DNA from: Desmodus rotundus | Taxonomy: Eukaryota; Chordata; Mammalia; Chiroptera; Phyllostomidae | Length of the DNA stretch: 64,000 nt | Direction: 5' to 3' | Assembly (NCBI RefSeq): GCF_022682495.2 | Contig: NC_071388.1 | Span: forward strand, 179,147,622-179,211,621 | Shown: in pieces, positions 22,786 through 34,035 of the stretch | Numbering within the stretch: the stretch's first letter is position 1 | Layout: every line of letters begins with the position of its first letter | Notes under the pieces: model-generated | The model's database searches: none | Told to the model about the DNA's origin: nothing | Seen by the model: only the letters and a program-made list of their open reading frames with translations | Translations under genes and position numbers: made by a program

Positions 22786-23053
22786 AAAAAATAGAAGGTT
22801 CTACTGCCCTGACTGAGTGGCTTAGTTGATTGGAGAGTCGTTTTGTACACCAGAGTATTGTGAATTTGATTCCTGGTCACAACACATACCTAGGTTATGG
22901 GTTTAATCCCTGGTTTGGGTGCGTACAGGGAGGCAACTGAGTGATGTTTCTCTCTCACATAGATGTTTCTCTCTCCCCGCCCCCCCACCTTCCTCTTTCT
23001 CTAAAATCAATAAAAACATATCCTCAGGTCAGGATTAAAAAATGGAATGTTTT
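22786..23053 (+). mobile_element. Ves SINE (bat tRNA-derived) with TSD
   Basis: Starts 'actgccctgactgagtggcttag' (degenerate A box of a tRNA-derived promoter), followed by 'gaatttgattcctggtcac' (B box), 'tacctaggttatgggtttaatccc', 'gatgtttctctctcacatagatgtttctctctc' and 'ctctaaaatcaataaaaa'. This is the standard Ves block order. An imperfect 17-bp TSD (aaaaaatagaaggttct at 22786-22802; aaaaaatggaatgtttt at 23037-23053) flanks it. Ves SINEs are specific to bats. Confidence 0.85.
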
Positions 23054-23524
23054 GGGAATTTGGAGGTAAAAGAGGAGGGAAGGGAGAATCAGGACGCCAG
23101 TGGAAGTGGGGCATTAAAGTGAGCTTTGAGGCCTGGTATGACCTGACCGTGGGAGAAGGGAATAAGCTAGGAGAGAGGTAGATGTTGTGTATGAGAAAAA
23201 GAGGGGCTCATAGGAATGGGTTCTGGGGGGAAGCAGGAGAGAGGTGGATGGAAAGTGTAGGTAGGAGAGTTAGCCTTGGCAAAGAGGACACTTCCTTCTT
23301 GGGTTGTTACAAAGAGAGAATTTGTGGATGCAGGAAGTATATTCTTTTCATTGTTAGCGCTGAGAAGACAGTAAAATACTGCAATGAAAACTGGTCACAA
23401 ATCAATAAAGAGTTTTTTTTAAATTAGAGAATGATATCACCTATTCTCTACCTAGAGCAAAACCAAGAAAAATGAATATGACTGTCAAGATATTAACAAA
23501 GGAAATTACCAACCCTATTCTCTG

Positions 23525-23558
23525 TCTCTCTCTCTCTCTCTCTTTTTTTTTTTTTTTT
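23525..23558. repeat. (TC)n followed by T run
   Basis: About nine TC units, then 16 T residues; simple repeat. Confidence 0.9.
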
Positions 23559-23769
23559 GCATTTTTCTTCAGAAGGATGTGTTTGATTCTGATTGAAATG
23601 AATTAGTTATGGGCATGTCTTCATGTTTTTTTCTAACATGCTGGGCCTGGTGACTTTGGAATGCTCCATTCAGACGAAATGTCTCATGTATGTGAAGGCG
23701 TGTATTCTCACATGGAGCATGGACAGGCCAGACTAAAACAAAGGGGTCCCATTTTTTTCTTGAAAGTAA

Positions 23770-23960
23770 CAAAGATGACAGGAAACTGGGATTTTAATTT
23801 CAGCTTGATCATTAATTAGTTCTGTTTGGGGGCAAGAATTTTAACTCCTGTAAGCCTTAGTTTCTTTTTTTATAAAAATAAAGTGTTGATCATGATAGCT
23901 TAGATTCTTTTAGGCTTAAAATTAAATGATTCTAAAAGTACATAGAATATTACCTGCTTT
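23770..23960 (+). repeat. MIR SINE fragment
   Basis: 'gggggcaagaattttaactcctgtaagccttagtttctttttttataaaaataaag' is a degraded sense MIR core, followed by 'gcttagattcttttaggcttaaaattaaatgattc'. Confidence 0.5.
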
Positions 23961-24464
23961 ACTCTAGATAAAGCCATAGAATGTGTCTTTTTAAATTAAT
24001 GTTTCCCTTGCTTAAATTTTATGAAAACATTTTGTCTGCTACTTGAGTAATTGGAACCTCTGATAACTTTTGAAAGCATTATAAAAACTCCATTGATGTC
24101 GCATGTTGTGGGTGCTAAGCTTAGGAAAGACTAGGTTAGATTGCCTTAATATTAAATCTTTCTCTGCCTGTAAATTCCATTCACTTGGAAACTATAGTGA
24201 CTCAGGCTACTATTAACCACTTGATAACTTGTTATTCACAAGCATTCTCCTTCTTTTGGTGAATTGAAAGAGTTAACTAATACAGTTTGAAAGTTTGACT
24301 CAGTTGAGACCTTCTTGAGCGTCTGGTTTTATGGTTTTGATAGTCAATTTAGCCCTTCACGTAAGTCACTTTATACTAATTACTGTGGGCAGAAAATATG
24401 AGTAAATGAATTTTGTTTGGTTGAATTGATTATCATGTTTTATTCATGCGAGTAGACTTCCTTG

Positions 24465-24600
24465 TTAGACTATGAGCTTCATGGAGACAGAGGTGTGTCT
24501 GTCTCATCTTTGCTCATCTATGCATCCTATCCCTTGTACTTTCCATGGTGCTTACAAATAATGGCTGCTGAATAGACACTTGTTAAATGAATAAATGATG
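24465..24600 (+). repeat. L2 LINE 3' end
   Basis: 'tagactatgagcttcatggagacagaggtgtgtctgtctcatctttgctcatctatgcatcctatccc...' ending 'gctgaatagacacttgttaaatgaataaatgatg' is the characteristic L2 terminal block. Confidence 0.8.
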
Positions 24601-24604
24601 GGAT

Positions 24605-25685
24605 TTTACTCCTGTGGAGTTTTTATGTACTAGAAGTTTGTGACTCAATGTTTTTTTCCATTTGACAATTTGAAATCATAAACCACTTTATATGTGGAAG
24701 TGGTTATACAAGACTACAATCTGTTCGACAGCATTTGACATGAAAATGTCTTACTGAAGACCTTTTATGTCCACTTTGAATTCTGCCTTGAATTCTCCCT
24801 TCAGAATATTGAGCCAGACAGATAAACATGGAATAGCCAGATGAAGCGGGACAACATTTATTGAGAATTGAAGGAATTCAGGAAGTGTTAGTTTGCCTAT
24901 CGGTTGCCTTTTTAAAACATTTGTTCTAAAGGGCCCCCATCCTTGTCTTTCTGATCACAATTTCTTCACCTATGATTATCTTCCCTTTTCTTCACATACA
25001 GATTTTTCTCGTCTACATAACACTAGTCTTATTTCCCTTACTTCACTCAATACATCAATTACCTCTGGGACATATTTGTTCCCTATGCAAACGTGGAGGA
25101 CAAGGACAGCCATTTACGTGTCGGGTCCTATAAGCTCTGTCACGTTGGTTGCTCTGAGATCTGACCCACTCCTCACTGTTGCCAATGGAGCTGGAATTCT
25201 TCTGGAGGGGGACCAGACTCTGCTGTCTTTGGGCCACCCAAATCCAAGCTGCCAACTTCATTCATCTGTCCAGTAGTCCTTTAGCTCTTCAGAGTCCCTG
25301 TTCTGATTTCATTGCTGTTATTCCAATGCCACTTGCCTTGATGTTGTAGTAACTTCTGGGATGAGCGAGTGGAATAAGAGGTATTCATGAATGTTGTCTG
25401 GGGCCTAAAGAATGTGTATGCTCTTATTCAGCAGTTACTTGTTTGACACCCTTGTGCGAGGAGCATGTTTGGTGACCAGAGCAGTCATGAGGCAGGTGAC
25501 TCTGGCTGCGGTGTCACGGGGGGGACAGCTGGAGCGGAGGCTGTCCTTTGCTCTCCCATTTCTGTGGTTAAGGCCCTGGCTCCCCATTACTGAGCATACC
25601 ATGTGGGTCTGTCTGTATGCACTCTTTCCGACGAGTCAGCTTAAGGATTTCTGACAACCACGTTTTGATGTTTCTTTTGTGACAG
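24605..25685. other. Intron 3 end with exon 4 acceptor
   Basis: Contains a 127-codon open frame (24893-25276) that I do not recognise and take as chance. Ends with the acceptor ttgtgacag at 25685. Confidence 0.5.
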
Positions 25686-25761
25686 ATGATTCAGGAGAGC
25701 CGGTTTCTCATAGAAATGGCCGACGCAGTCCAGGAGAAGATTGTGCAGTGCCAGAAAGCAG
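25686..25761 (+). CDS. PLCL1: PLCL1 exon 4 (C-terminal coiled segment)
   Basis: This 76-bp exon encodes 25 codons plus one base: MIQESRFLIEMADAVQEKI then VQCQKA and the first base of a glycine codon. The Met at its start is internal: the previous exon ends in YDL and the protein reads YDLMIQESR. The heptad-like spacing of I, L, M, V and I suggests an amphipathic helix in the tail. The acceptor is ttgtgacag|ATG and the donor GCAG|GTACGC. It ends in phase 1 and is completed by GG at the start of exon 5 (Gly). It is preceded by a 14.2-kb intron, and a terminal-inverted-repeat transposon lies only about 110 bp downstream of its donor. Confidence 0.96.
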
Positions 25762-25872
25762 GTACGCTCCTCCCACCCTCACTCATAATCGACAGATTTT
25801 TTTTTAAAGTTTATGTTCTTACTCTTAAAATTCAAATATTTGATGGCATAGTTTATACTTTGAGTTCAGTTA

Positions 25873-26243
25873 CTGTATTTTGCCATATATAATGTGCACT
25901 TTTCCCCCCAGATTTTTGAGGGAAAAATAAGGATGTGCAGTATACATGGGTCGTACTAAATTATACATGGGTAGTACAATATAAATGTTTTCAATTCTTT
26001 TATTTATGCTTATGCGTTAAAAGTGTCACTCTAGAAAGCAATAACAATATCCGTACATTCAAAAATAAATGCTAAAATTCCTCTATAATACAAAAAACAA
26101 GTATCTAAATATAAATAAATAAATAAGTAAATAAATAATTGAATTAAAAAATTAAAACAAAATATTTTTTCCCCCTGAAAGTTTGGGCCAAAAACATGGG
26201 TGCACATTATACTGGGAGCGCATTATACGCGGCAAAATATGGT
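25873..26243. mobile_element. Terminal-inverted-repeat DNA transposon, AT-rich non-autonomous
   Basis: Left end 'ctgtattttgccatatataatgtgcac' (from 25873, after TA) is matched in inverse by the right end 'gtgcacattatactgggagcgcattatacgcggcaaaatatgg'. Further in, 'ttccccccagatttttgagggaaaaa' is echoed by 'ttttttccccctgaaagtttgggccaaaa'. The interior is AT-rich with (AAAT)n-like repeats (26110-26140). TA flank and size suggest a Tc1/mariner-like MITE, but the family is not certain. It lies 111 bp downstream of exon 4. Confidence 0.65.
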
Positions 26244-26582
26244 CTTTGTTTGGTGCAGAGTGTGTATATGGGGGTGATGTCTGAAGAGGGGAGGTTTCTG
26301 AATCTGCTTTTGTGGTTTGGGAGCCTGTCCAAACCTTTCACTACTGGTGTGGGAGCTATGGTTCCACATTGCCTCTTAAGAACTACTTCATTTTTACAAT
26401 TTGAACCATAGTCCTTCTCATCTTGTAGGCTTTTGCCTCATTTGTTCATCCTAATTTTAGAATGTCCTTCCGTTGAGCATGGGATGGGTTATGTATGGGT
26501 TACGTATCTGTGAGGGCACACCTCTGTTTATGTTCATCTTCATCCAAACCCCACACTTTTGTTTTATTTTGGACCCATGTCT

Positions 26583-26628
26583 CTTGATCCACACATATGA
26601 TGATGATTATGATGAAGATGATGGCAGT
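26583..26628. repeat. (GAT)n-like simple repeat
   Basis: Imperfect gatgatgattatgatgaagatgatgg run. Confidence 0.75.
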
Positions 26629-26639
26629 AATGACAGTTG

Positions 26640-26830
26640 TTTGATCTATAGCGCATACACGTACACATACACTAAGTACATACACTGTGTTAGTCCTCAT
26701 GACAACTCTGCAAGGTGATCATCATCATATCCACTCTATAGATGAGGCATCAGAGATTCTCCGAGATTGAGTGGCTTACTGAAGATCCCATATTAAAACG
26801 TAGAGCTCACCTTTGAAGCCAGACCAAACT
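26640..26830 (-). repeat. MIR SINE fragment
   Basis: Antisense MIR: 'actaagtacatacactgtgttagtcctcatgacaactctgcaaggtgatcatcatcatatccactctatagatgaggcatcagag', then 'gagtggcttactgaagatccc'. Confidence 0.65.
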
Positions 26831-26884
26831 TTAAACATGGTGCTCTTCCAAGACTGACAAGCAGGCTTCCATGTTTTGGTTGAC

Positions 26885-27150
26885 AGGAAGCACAAAAATA
26901 GTAATTCCAAGCACTTATATAATGCTCTTATGTGCCAGGCACTACTTTGAGAGCTTTACATGTATCGACTTATTTAGTCTTCACCACAGTCCCTCGAGGC
27001 GAACACTCATGTTATCACCATTTCACCAATGAGGAAACGGAGTCGTGGAGTTTCAGAGACTTGCTCGTGCTCACATACCTGGTAAGTGGTGGAGCCAGTC
27101 AACGTCAGTCCAGGCTCTACAGTCGTGCTCTTACCAGGTGCGGTGTTTGA
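26885..27150 (-). repeat. MIR SINE, near complete
   Basis: Antisense MIR with all main blocks: 'caagcacttatataatgctcttatgtgccaggcactactttgagagctttacatgtatcgacttatttagtcttcac', 'gttatcaccatttcaccaatgaggaaacgg' and 'cttgctcgtgctcacatacctggtaagtggtggagcc'. Confidence 0.85.
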
Positions 27151-27354
27151 GCTGTTAGCGCCAGGAAGGTTAATGCAGTTTTAGGCTGCATTAATAAAAG
27201 CAGAGTAGCTGGAACAAGGAGGGTGGTGGTAAATCCCCCCTCCTGCGGGCTGCCGCAAGCCCACTCTGATAGATGTCCCTGGTCTCTGCAAGCTTCACTC
27301 GGGAGGTTATGTAATGCAGTGCCTCTGCCTGGATGTCATCCTTAAACAAAAGAC

Positions 27355-27720
27355 GTTATTAGTAAGATGAAACATATTAGAATGTTTAATCTGGAGCAGA
27401 GAAGACTCTAGTGGACTTTAATATCTTTCTTAAAATATTGAAAGGGCTGCTGTCTGGAAATGAGATCAGACCTTGTTGGTCTGGGTCCAGCTAGCACCAA
27501 GGAGTGAATCTATATTCCAGGGAAGAGAGACTTTGGCTTCGTATCGGTCATAGCTCTTCAAAGATGGACTGAGCTGTCCAGAGGAAATGATGATGCCCAT
27601 CCTTGAACTTCTAAGACATAGGCTGAAGAAACAGATTGTGGTGATGGTTTTTATAGTATTCAAGCTTGAGAGAATGGTTGAGCTTATAATCGCTTTAAGG
27701 TCATTCCCAAATCTGAAACA
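27355..27720 (+). repeat. CR1/L3 LINE 3' fragment
   Basis: Blocks typical of the mammalian L3/CR1 3' end in order: 'tctggagcagagaagactc', 'tcttaaaatattgaaagggctg', 'agctcttcaaagatggactgagctgtcc', 'catccttgaacttctaagacataggctga'. Highly diverged, as expected for an ancient LINE. Confidence 0.65.
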
Positions 27721-27724
27721 TTTG

Positions 27725-28213
27725 GGTGTTTCCAGGAATGCTATTTTTTTGAAAAAAGCTTTTTACTTTTACTCAACATTTATTAATTACCAGTGTCATT
27801 GATGTGGGCTTAGGGCCTTCTGTCAAGCTGTATGGAGGGTTCATAGGAAAGGGGAGATTTTTGCATCCATCACATTTGGTTGCCATTCACACATTACACC
27901 ACTTCCTATACAAACCAGGAAGACAAACAAGATGGATGTAACTTACTGAAAGAACGTGCTTCTTGCCTTCTCATGTCTTGGTCTGTGGCTCCTGGCTGTT
28001 TAAAATGTACTTGAGTTTAATGCATTGACTAGTTTCCCCTACGGACAGCCATTTGGTGGGGATGAGCAGGATGGGGAGGACAATCTAACTTAGGGATTTA
28101 GAAGTTAGAAGAGGACAGGAACGGGAAATTATATTTTTGCTTAAAATATTTTCAAAAAACGCCTATTTTTTTTCAACTTATGCTAACCATTCTTCCATGG
28201 TCTCTTTTCAAAG
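27725..28213. other. Intron 4 end with exon 5 acceptor
   Basis: No repeat recognised. Ends with the acceptor cttttcaaag at 28213; the tract just upstream is T-rich. Confidence 0.6.
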
Positions 28214-28323
28214 GGATGGAGTTCCACGAGGATCTTCATAATCTGGGGACAAAGGAAGGCTTGAAAGGAAGAAAACTCAACAAGGCGATTGAGAGCTTTG
28301 CTTGGAACATTACAGTGTTGAAG
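28214..28323 (+). CDS. PLCL1: PLCL1 exon 5 (penultimate coding exon)
   Basis: This 110-bp exon supplies GG to finish the split Gly codon, then 36 codons: [20 protein letters not shown] followed by [16 protein letters not shown]. It matches the PLCL1 tail just before its last exon. The acceptor is cttttcaaag|GGA and the donor a strong AAG|GTGAGT; it ends in phase 0. The final coding exon (about 60 residues, starting GQGDLLKNA in human) is not found in the remaining 35.7 kb of + strand, so it should lie beyond 64000. That implies intron 5 is at least 35.7 kb here. Confidence 0.96.
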
Positions 28324-28940
28324 GTGAGTGAAGTGCCTAGGTGCCCCTTTTCCTTTGTTTTGTTTTCCTCTTCATCTCTTCATTGTGTAGAGAAGCATCA
28401 ATGGTTAAATACGCTGATTTGCATTTTGAAGTAACGTGACCTAATCCCCAGGTGCATGCTCTAAGTGATGGGGAGGTGCATACCGGGATTGACACGCTCT
28501 TTGCCCTAGCAGTGCAATGAGGTTTGCGGTGCAGTCAGAGGACGGCGCGACCTAATTCTATTGCCCGGTGTCTGTGCGTGTGTGTTCTCACTTACACGAA
28601 CACTTCTGCTCAAGTCAGTGTAGCTGTTCTTGTTCGTGAGGAGAACAAGGCCAAGTGTTTCAGGAGAGGAATCCACTGCACGTGATTTAGAAGAGCCTTA
28701 AACGGTAGAATATCTGGAACCATTTAGGATTATTTTATTTTAAGGACAGATTTTATAAACACTTATTTTTGCAAATAGCTGTGGAAGTCATTTTCTTGAG
28801 ATTATGATTTGCTCCGCTGAATATTAGTTTCAGGATTTTAAGTGAAGATGCCACTTTTCATATTTTCTTATATTAAAGGAGAAATGTTTTAAGCAACTGG
28901 AATAATTTGCTTTTGACAGTGTGGTAGGAGAAAAACAGCC
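28324..28940. other. Intron 5 start
   Basis: Begins with the strong donor GTGAGT. No gene or repeat recognised. Confidence 0.55.
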
Positions 28941-28944
28941 ACAA

Positions 28945-29185
28945 ACAAAATTAGTCATTGCTGACATTTAAAGAACACATACTGTGTGCCAGGTGCTGTT
29001 TCGTAAGGCTGATACCAATGAACATTTTAGTGCTCACAACAACCATGTACTGTTATTATTCTCATTTTACAGCTAAGAATACCGAGGCATTGAAAACTTC
29101 TGTACATCACCCAAGGTCACTCAGCTAGTAAATGGTGCAGCTGGAGATTGAGCCCTGGTGGTCTGCTCCAGGGCCTGTGTCTTTA
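28945..29185 (-). repeat. MIR SINE, near complete
   Basis: Antisense MIR: 'acatttaaagaacacatactgtgtgccaggtgctgtttcg', 'gtgctcacaacaaccatgtactgttattattctcattttacagctaag', 'tcacccaaggtcactcagctagtaaatgg'. Confidence 0.85.
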
Positions 29186-29274
29186 ACCTGCTGTGCAGAG
29201 AGATGCTGCACATGTTTATGTGAAAATGCTGGGTGATCTGTAAGCCATATTACAAGTGTATATTAAACATTCAA

Positions 29275-29400
29275 TTCACAGACACTTGTTAAGCCCTGCT
29301 GTGTACCAGGCTCCATGTGAGGCATTGGGGATCCATACAGTACAAAAGACATGCAGACCCTGACCTTATGAATTAACAGTCTGGGGGCCAGGACTGGGGT
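29275..29400 (+). repeat. Ancient dispersed repeat, family not named
   Basis: 'gacacttgttaagccctgctgtgtaccaggctccatgtgaggcattggggatccatacagtacaaaagacatgcagaccctgaccttatg' belongs with the copies at 17105, 38578 and 47878. A second short copy follows at about 29525-29640. Confidence 0.5.
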
Positions 29401-29644
29401 GGGGTGGGGGGATAAGCATCATTTGCTCCATGGGCAGGGTGGAGCTACCACATCACTATAAAGAGAAGCCAATTATAACACTAGAGGAAAACGAGAGTGT
29501 GACCTTGATACAAACGCTTTCCATTCAGCAAATATTTATGCAGGGTATTAATGTGCTGATCCCTGAGGAAGGTGCTGGGATCCAAAGAGCCAAAGAATAA
29601 TACCTGGGCCTCCAGGACTAGCCTACAAGGGCTGGCAGACCTAT

Positions 29645-29915
29645 AACTAATAGTGACCATTGGTTATTCAGCACTTGATGTGTGATAAGCATGCGTGGCT
29701 AAGTAGTTTATATACATTTCCCCTTTGCTCTTTGCAACAAATGTGTGACCTTGAAACAACTCCTGTTGTTTCTGATATCTGATCTCTCCCATCTCACAGA
29801 GGAGGGAATTGAGGCCTGGGGGCGGGGGGGCTAAGTGTCTTGCCTTCAGCTAGTAAATGGCAGAGCTGAGATTTTAACTCGTGCCGTGGTTCTAACCATT
29901 ACCCTGTCCTTGTCC
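29645..29915 (-). repeat. MIR SINE
   Basis: Antisense MIR with 'gcacttgatgtgtgataagcatgcgtggctaagtagtttatatacatttc', 'cccatctcacagaggagggaattgaggcctggg' and 'cttgccttcagctagtaaatggcagagctgagattttaac'. Confidence 0.8.
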
Positions 29916-29974
29916 TGTAAAACTTAGTCCGTGTGACTGAGTCCAGGAGCCTAGAGAGTGGGTGAGGGCACAGG

Positions 29975-30125
29975 GTCTGTGGACAAATCATCTGGTGAGG
30001 CTTTAGCCAAGTTATGTAATCTCTCTGAGGGTGATAATCATATCTGCCCCCAAGGTTTAGTGAGAATTAAATGGGATGATACACACAAAAGATCTAAGTT
30101 ACAGTTTGGTGGGCTTGTTAGTCGG
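29975..30125 (+). repeat. MIR SINE fragment
   Basis: Sense MIR: 'tttagccaagttatgtaatctctctgagggtgataatcatatctgcc', 'gtttagtgagaattaaatgggatgatacacac'. It lies head-on to the preceding antisense MIR. Confidence 0.7.
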
Positions 30126-32650
30126 GTTTCCCTTCTGCTCACAGTGGGCAAATGATCTCCTTGGACTTTGAAATTTTAGCTGACAGACAAAGAGCCTGGG
30201 CTCTGTGGAGTCCATTTATTTTCAGGTATCTCCGAGAAGATGCTCTTCTGTCTAAGACTCTTCCTTTATTTCTGTATCTTAGTTCCTGCTTTTTCTGCAG
30301 CCTTCCTGTTGATGTTTCAGAGCTCATAAGAGTCTTCCAGTAAATGCCCCTTCTCTTAAGTTTATGTGAGTCCAATTACATTGGTTATAACTGGTTGATT
30401 AGTAATAACCACACTGATACGATGTAATCACTGAGTTAATAGGACATGGTAGGGGCCACCAATAAAATTCTGCATTGCCTATTGAGAAGGTTTCCTTACA
30501 TACTAATTTACACAAGTACTCCCCACTATCTAGGGGGAGGCAGTAGAGATTGGCGATGTTGCCTGAATATGTGGGTTCAGGTAGCTAAAAATATTTCATT
30601 CCTATTAAATTCCCAACAAAAAGGCAGGAGTTGACAAAAATGAGAAATGTACCTTCAGGTAAATGGTGGGTTGGTAGCATGGAGTGCTAGAAAGGGGCAC
30701 TGGCTTTAACGTAAATTGAGCTGAGACTACTAAATAAATTCCTCAGTTTTGTGTTTTCTAAAATCTAGTATTACACTAATCTGACATTAATAAATGGAAG
30801 GGAAGCTGGAGAAAATTTTTCAGAAACAAAGATGAATACCTTTATGATATAATGACTATGAATTGTGATTACTGTGCCCAAATTTTCTAAGCCGGAGGTC
30901 AGGACTTAGAATCCAGCAAGGAGGCTGAAAGCAATGTGATCCTGGAAGCTACCATACATGTGCTTTTCTTTAATTCATAGTTTAGCACCACACATGGGCC
31001 CAGACTTAGGACTTGTTTAGCAGATCTCTTGCATTTCCCCACACTTCTGCCACATGCCAACATCCAACCATACCTGTCCTTTCCTCTCCCTTTCTCTCTC
31101 TTTTACTGCTGAGCACAAAATCCAACTTCTTATGTAGCCACCATGTTCATTTGAGTTGAATGATGATGCATGTCTCGCAACTCGGTCTGTAGTATCTTTT
31201 CCAGATAAGCCCTGGGCCAGGGTAGCTCCATCTCCCCTCCTCCTCACACACACACAGTTTCTTTCATCATCTTTTCTCCATCATGGCCTTCAGAAACAAG
31301 TTTTGTTTGGTTATTAACACGGTATTAAAATCTTACAGCGGATTTTTTCCTGTTCTTTAAGTCTTCCAGAAAAAAGATACTGCAACTTCATTGTAGAGCC
31401 AACCTATTGTAGTCAGTTGTCATTAATTTTAGAAGTGTTTCACTCATGAGAATCCTAAGATCTCTTGGAAAAGAGATATGACCTTATAATGTACCACTGA
31501 TAAAACCCCATGTGCTGTGAAGTGGAATTCATTTAAAGTCCTAGACAACTGCATCCGCGTGTTTTGACTCTTTAAGAATGGAAAGGACTTTACTGTAGTG
31601 TGGCCACACCTATAAAACCGAAATGCGGAAGAACCTGAAGAGGGGCATTTCAGTGAGCTTTCCCAGTATATATTTTTCTAACTTGGCCTGTTGACTGTTT
31701 TAAGAAAAAAAGTTCCATTATCTTTATATTTGTAAAAGTTTGATAAAAATTACTTTTAGCAGGCTGTAGGTGTCAAGTAGAGATATATAGGTAAAAATAG
31801 TATTGAGGAAAGTTTATAATTTAATGCCTTTCAGTGTGTGCCATAAAAACCTGGGTCTCTTTCATAGATTTATGTTCAGTCAACATGCCTACCCTTTTCC
31901 ACCTAGCTTCTTAGCTTTTTATCATTGCTTAAGCCTTTGCTCCCTCTGCTTTTATCTTGACAATGTTTTCATTTGCCTTGGGAAGAGCAGAGGCTGAAGC
32001 ATCTGACTTCTCCTCTTTGGGCACTTGTGTTTCTAAACCAGGTAGATTCTCTCATTCAACCCCAAGTTTCAGGCTCTCACAACTCTGGGGGATATTGCGA
32101 CATCTGGGAAATCACATGGATGTCAGTGTAGTGTTACCTTTCTGATAGAGCTTGCAAACACTTTTGAAGTCTCTGCTCATTGTTGAGAGACAAGAGAAGA
32201 AGGGAAACAAGGCGATGGGCTAATGGGAAAATAAGTATCAGGAGAGGCATCCTTCTCTGAAAGACTGAATGACAGCAGGAATAGAGTTACCCTTCACTGA
32301 ATGGCCATAGATATTTTAAATTATTCTGGGAGATCCTGTGCAGGTGTGGGGGAGGGGCCATCCAACCAGCCTCTGGCAGCCATAACAACAAAGCCCCTGG
32401 GGCCACTCTGGCATTTTATAAAGAAGGGGCATGTCCAGTGTCCTCTCTGTTGTCCATTCAAAACTCCAATGGTGTTTCTGATAGCTGCTATCATTGCAGT
32501 AGAAGCTGGAGAAAGGCTCAGTTTTCTCCTGAGCCAACTCATTCAGAAAAGAATAGCTATTTATGATAATGTCTAGAAACAGGTCCTCAGTGGCAACAAT
32601 GCATTAATCGTAAACTATTCTTTATATTGATATTACTCTCAATTATTAAA
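30126..32650. other. Intron 5, mostly unrecognised
   Basis: About 2.5 kb with no repeat family or gene that I can name. A 91-codon frame at 32301-32576 and its antisense frames are unrecognised. A short CA run lies at about 31246-31256. Confidence 0.45.
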
Positions 32651-32654
32651 AAAC

Positions 32655-33240
32655 ATAAAGCAAAGCGGTCAAGATTACAGACTCTGGAGCCAGATACGTT
32701 CTAGCTGGGTGGCCCTGGGAAAATTTCCTTTTGTCTCTATGCCTCTGAATCAATTGGGATATGCTAGGTTGTGCTATGGTTATGAAAATCTGAAAATCTC
32801 AGTGACTTAAAACGATGGGTTATTTCTAGCTCCCACAGTAGGTCTTTCACAGGTCGGCAAGGGGTCCTTAGGGCCTCGAGCTAATGGGGGCTCTATCTTG
32901 ACAAACACCATAGTCCTTGAGATAGGAAAGCACAAATTGGTTTTAAACCCTTCTGCCAAGTAGTGTCACATGTCCCTTCTATTCACATTTGATTGGCCAA
33001 ATCAAGACAAATGGTCAAATCTGACTTCAGTTTCGTGGTGCATGGGTGCACTTCCTCAAGAAAGGGAAGCAGATATCGGTGAATATAATCTACTAGCAGC
33101 AGATTCCTCAACTATCCCTGCCTCGTAGGGTTATAGAGAGGACTAAAAGGGTTAATAAACCTAAAGGAGTTATAAAGCAATGTCTGACATATAAAAATAC
33201 TATTGTAAGTGTGTACTATTTTTGTTATTAATAAAAAGCC
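32655..33240 (+). repeat. MIR SINE split by another ancient repeat
   Basis: The 5' half of a sense MIR (32655-32745: 'agattacagactctggagccagatacg...ctgggtggccctgggaaaatttcc') resumes at about 33100 ('gattcctcaactatccctgcctcgtagggttatagagaggactaaaagggttaataaacc'). The 350 bp between (32746-33095) looks like a separate ancient insertion ('ctcagtgacttaaaacgatgggttatttctagctccc', 'cacatttgattggccaaatcaagacaaatggtc'); I cannot name its family with confidence. Confidence 0.6.
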
Positions 33241-33244
33241 GTCA

Positions 33245-33450
33245 GTACTTACAATGAGCAGTTAGGTGACTTTCATACATCTTAAATAATTTTAAGAACA
33301 ACCCTGTAAAGATACGGTTGTTATACCCATTTTACAGATAGGAGAACTGAGGTTTGGAAGGTTAAGTAACCCTCCCATTGGCACATAGGTAGTGAGTGAT
33401 GGAGCAAGAATTTAACTCAAAAGCCCAATCTGCTGGCCCACTATGTTATA
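33245..33450 (-). repeat. MIR SINE
   Basis: Antisense MIR: 'acatcttaaataattttaagaacaaccctgtaaagatacggttgttatacccattttacagataggagaactgaggtttgg', 'aagtaaccctcccattggcacataggtagtgagtgatggagc'. It directly abuts the sense MIR. Confidence 0.85.
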
Positions 33451-33487
33451 TTGTCAGAATATTTGTAGCAACATAATAATGATAGTG

Positions 33488-33905
33488 TGGGAAGCAGAAA
33501 AGTCCCCCTTTCCCTCCTCTGGTTCTTTCGGCTGGGTGAATAATCAAATCAACAGAATGACAAGAGAAAATCTAATTTAATCTCATGCACACAGGAACCC
33601 GCATAGATGAGAGGTTCAGAGGTAGCGAGGGGGACTAGGAATATAAGACATTCTGATCTACGGGTGAGGCAGTGTATCTTGGGGGCTTCAAAGGGTCATT
33701 GTTGGATGATAAGAAGAACAGAGGTTTAGCAGATAGTTTACTGAGCCCTGTTGATCAGACATAGGTTGTGTCTGTTATTATGGGCAAGTTCTTATAACTC
33801 AAGTTCCTCTAGGTGGTTAAAAGGAGGGGACAGAAATTTCTCTTGAGCCTGAAGCTAAAATTGCTTTTCACTCAAGATAATCTGCATAATATTGTGGCAC
33901 ATTTG
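33488..33905. repeat. Possible solo LTR, family unknown
   Basis: A roughly 415-bp block starting 'gtgggaagcagaaaagtccccc' and ending near 'ataatattgtggcaca' lies between MIR fragments. Its TG...CA ends and size suggest an old LTR, but I see no convincing target duplication. Confidence 0.3.
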
Positions 33906-33929
33906 GGGTGGCTAGCTCTGAACCCTCAC

Positions 33930-34035
33930 AATAGCTTATATTAACTGAGTCCTTTCTATGTATCAAGTATTATACTAAGTGCTTTATATTTGTTTTCTTA
34001 CTTAATCCAAAGGAATGAGGGTCTTGTCCAGCTAG
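33930..34035 (-). repeat. MIR SINE fragment
   Basis: 'attaactgagtcctttctatgtatcaagtattatactaagtgctttatatttg' is the 3' part of an antisense MIR. Confidence 0.6.

Noticed and set aside
22803..23036. tRNA gene
   Set aside because: The A and B box-like motifs belong to a tRNA-derived Ves SINE; there is no intact cloverleaf. The same holds for 39853-40086 and 59060-59322.
24893..25276. A 127-codon + strand frame just before exon 4
   Set aside because: No domain or repeat-derived protein recognised, no splice or start context, and pyrimidine-rich composition explains the lack of stops.
28321..28434. Extension of exon 5 through the donor to a stop at 28434
   Set aside because: AAG|GTGAGT is a near-consensus donor at the position where the known PLCL1 protein changes exon. 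Read-through would give an unrelated tail, although an intron-retention isoform cannot be excluded.
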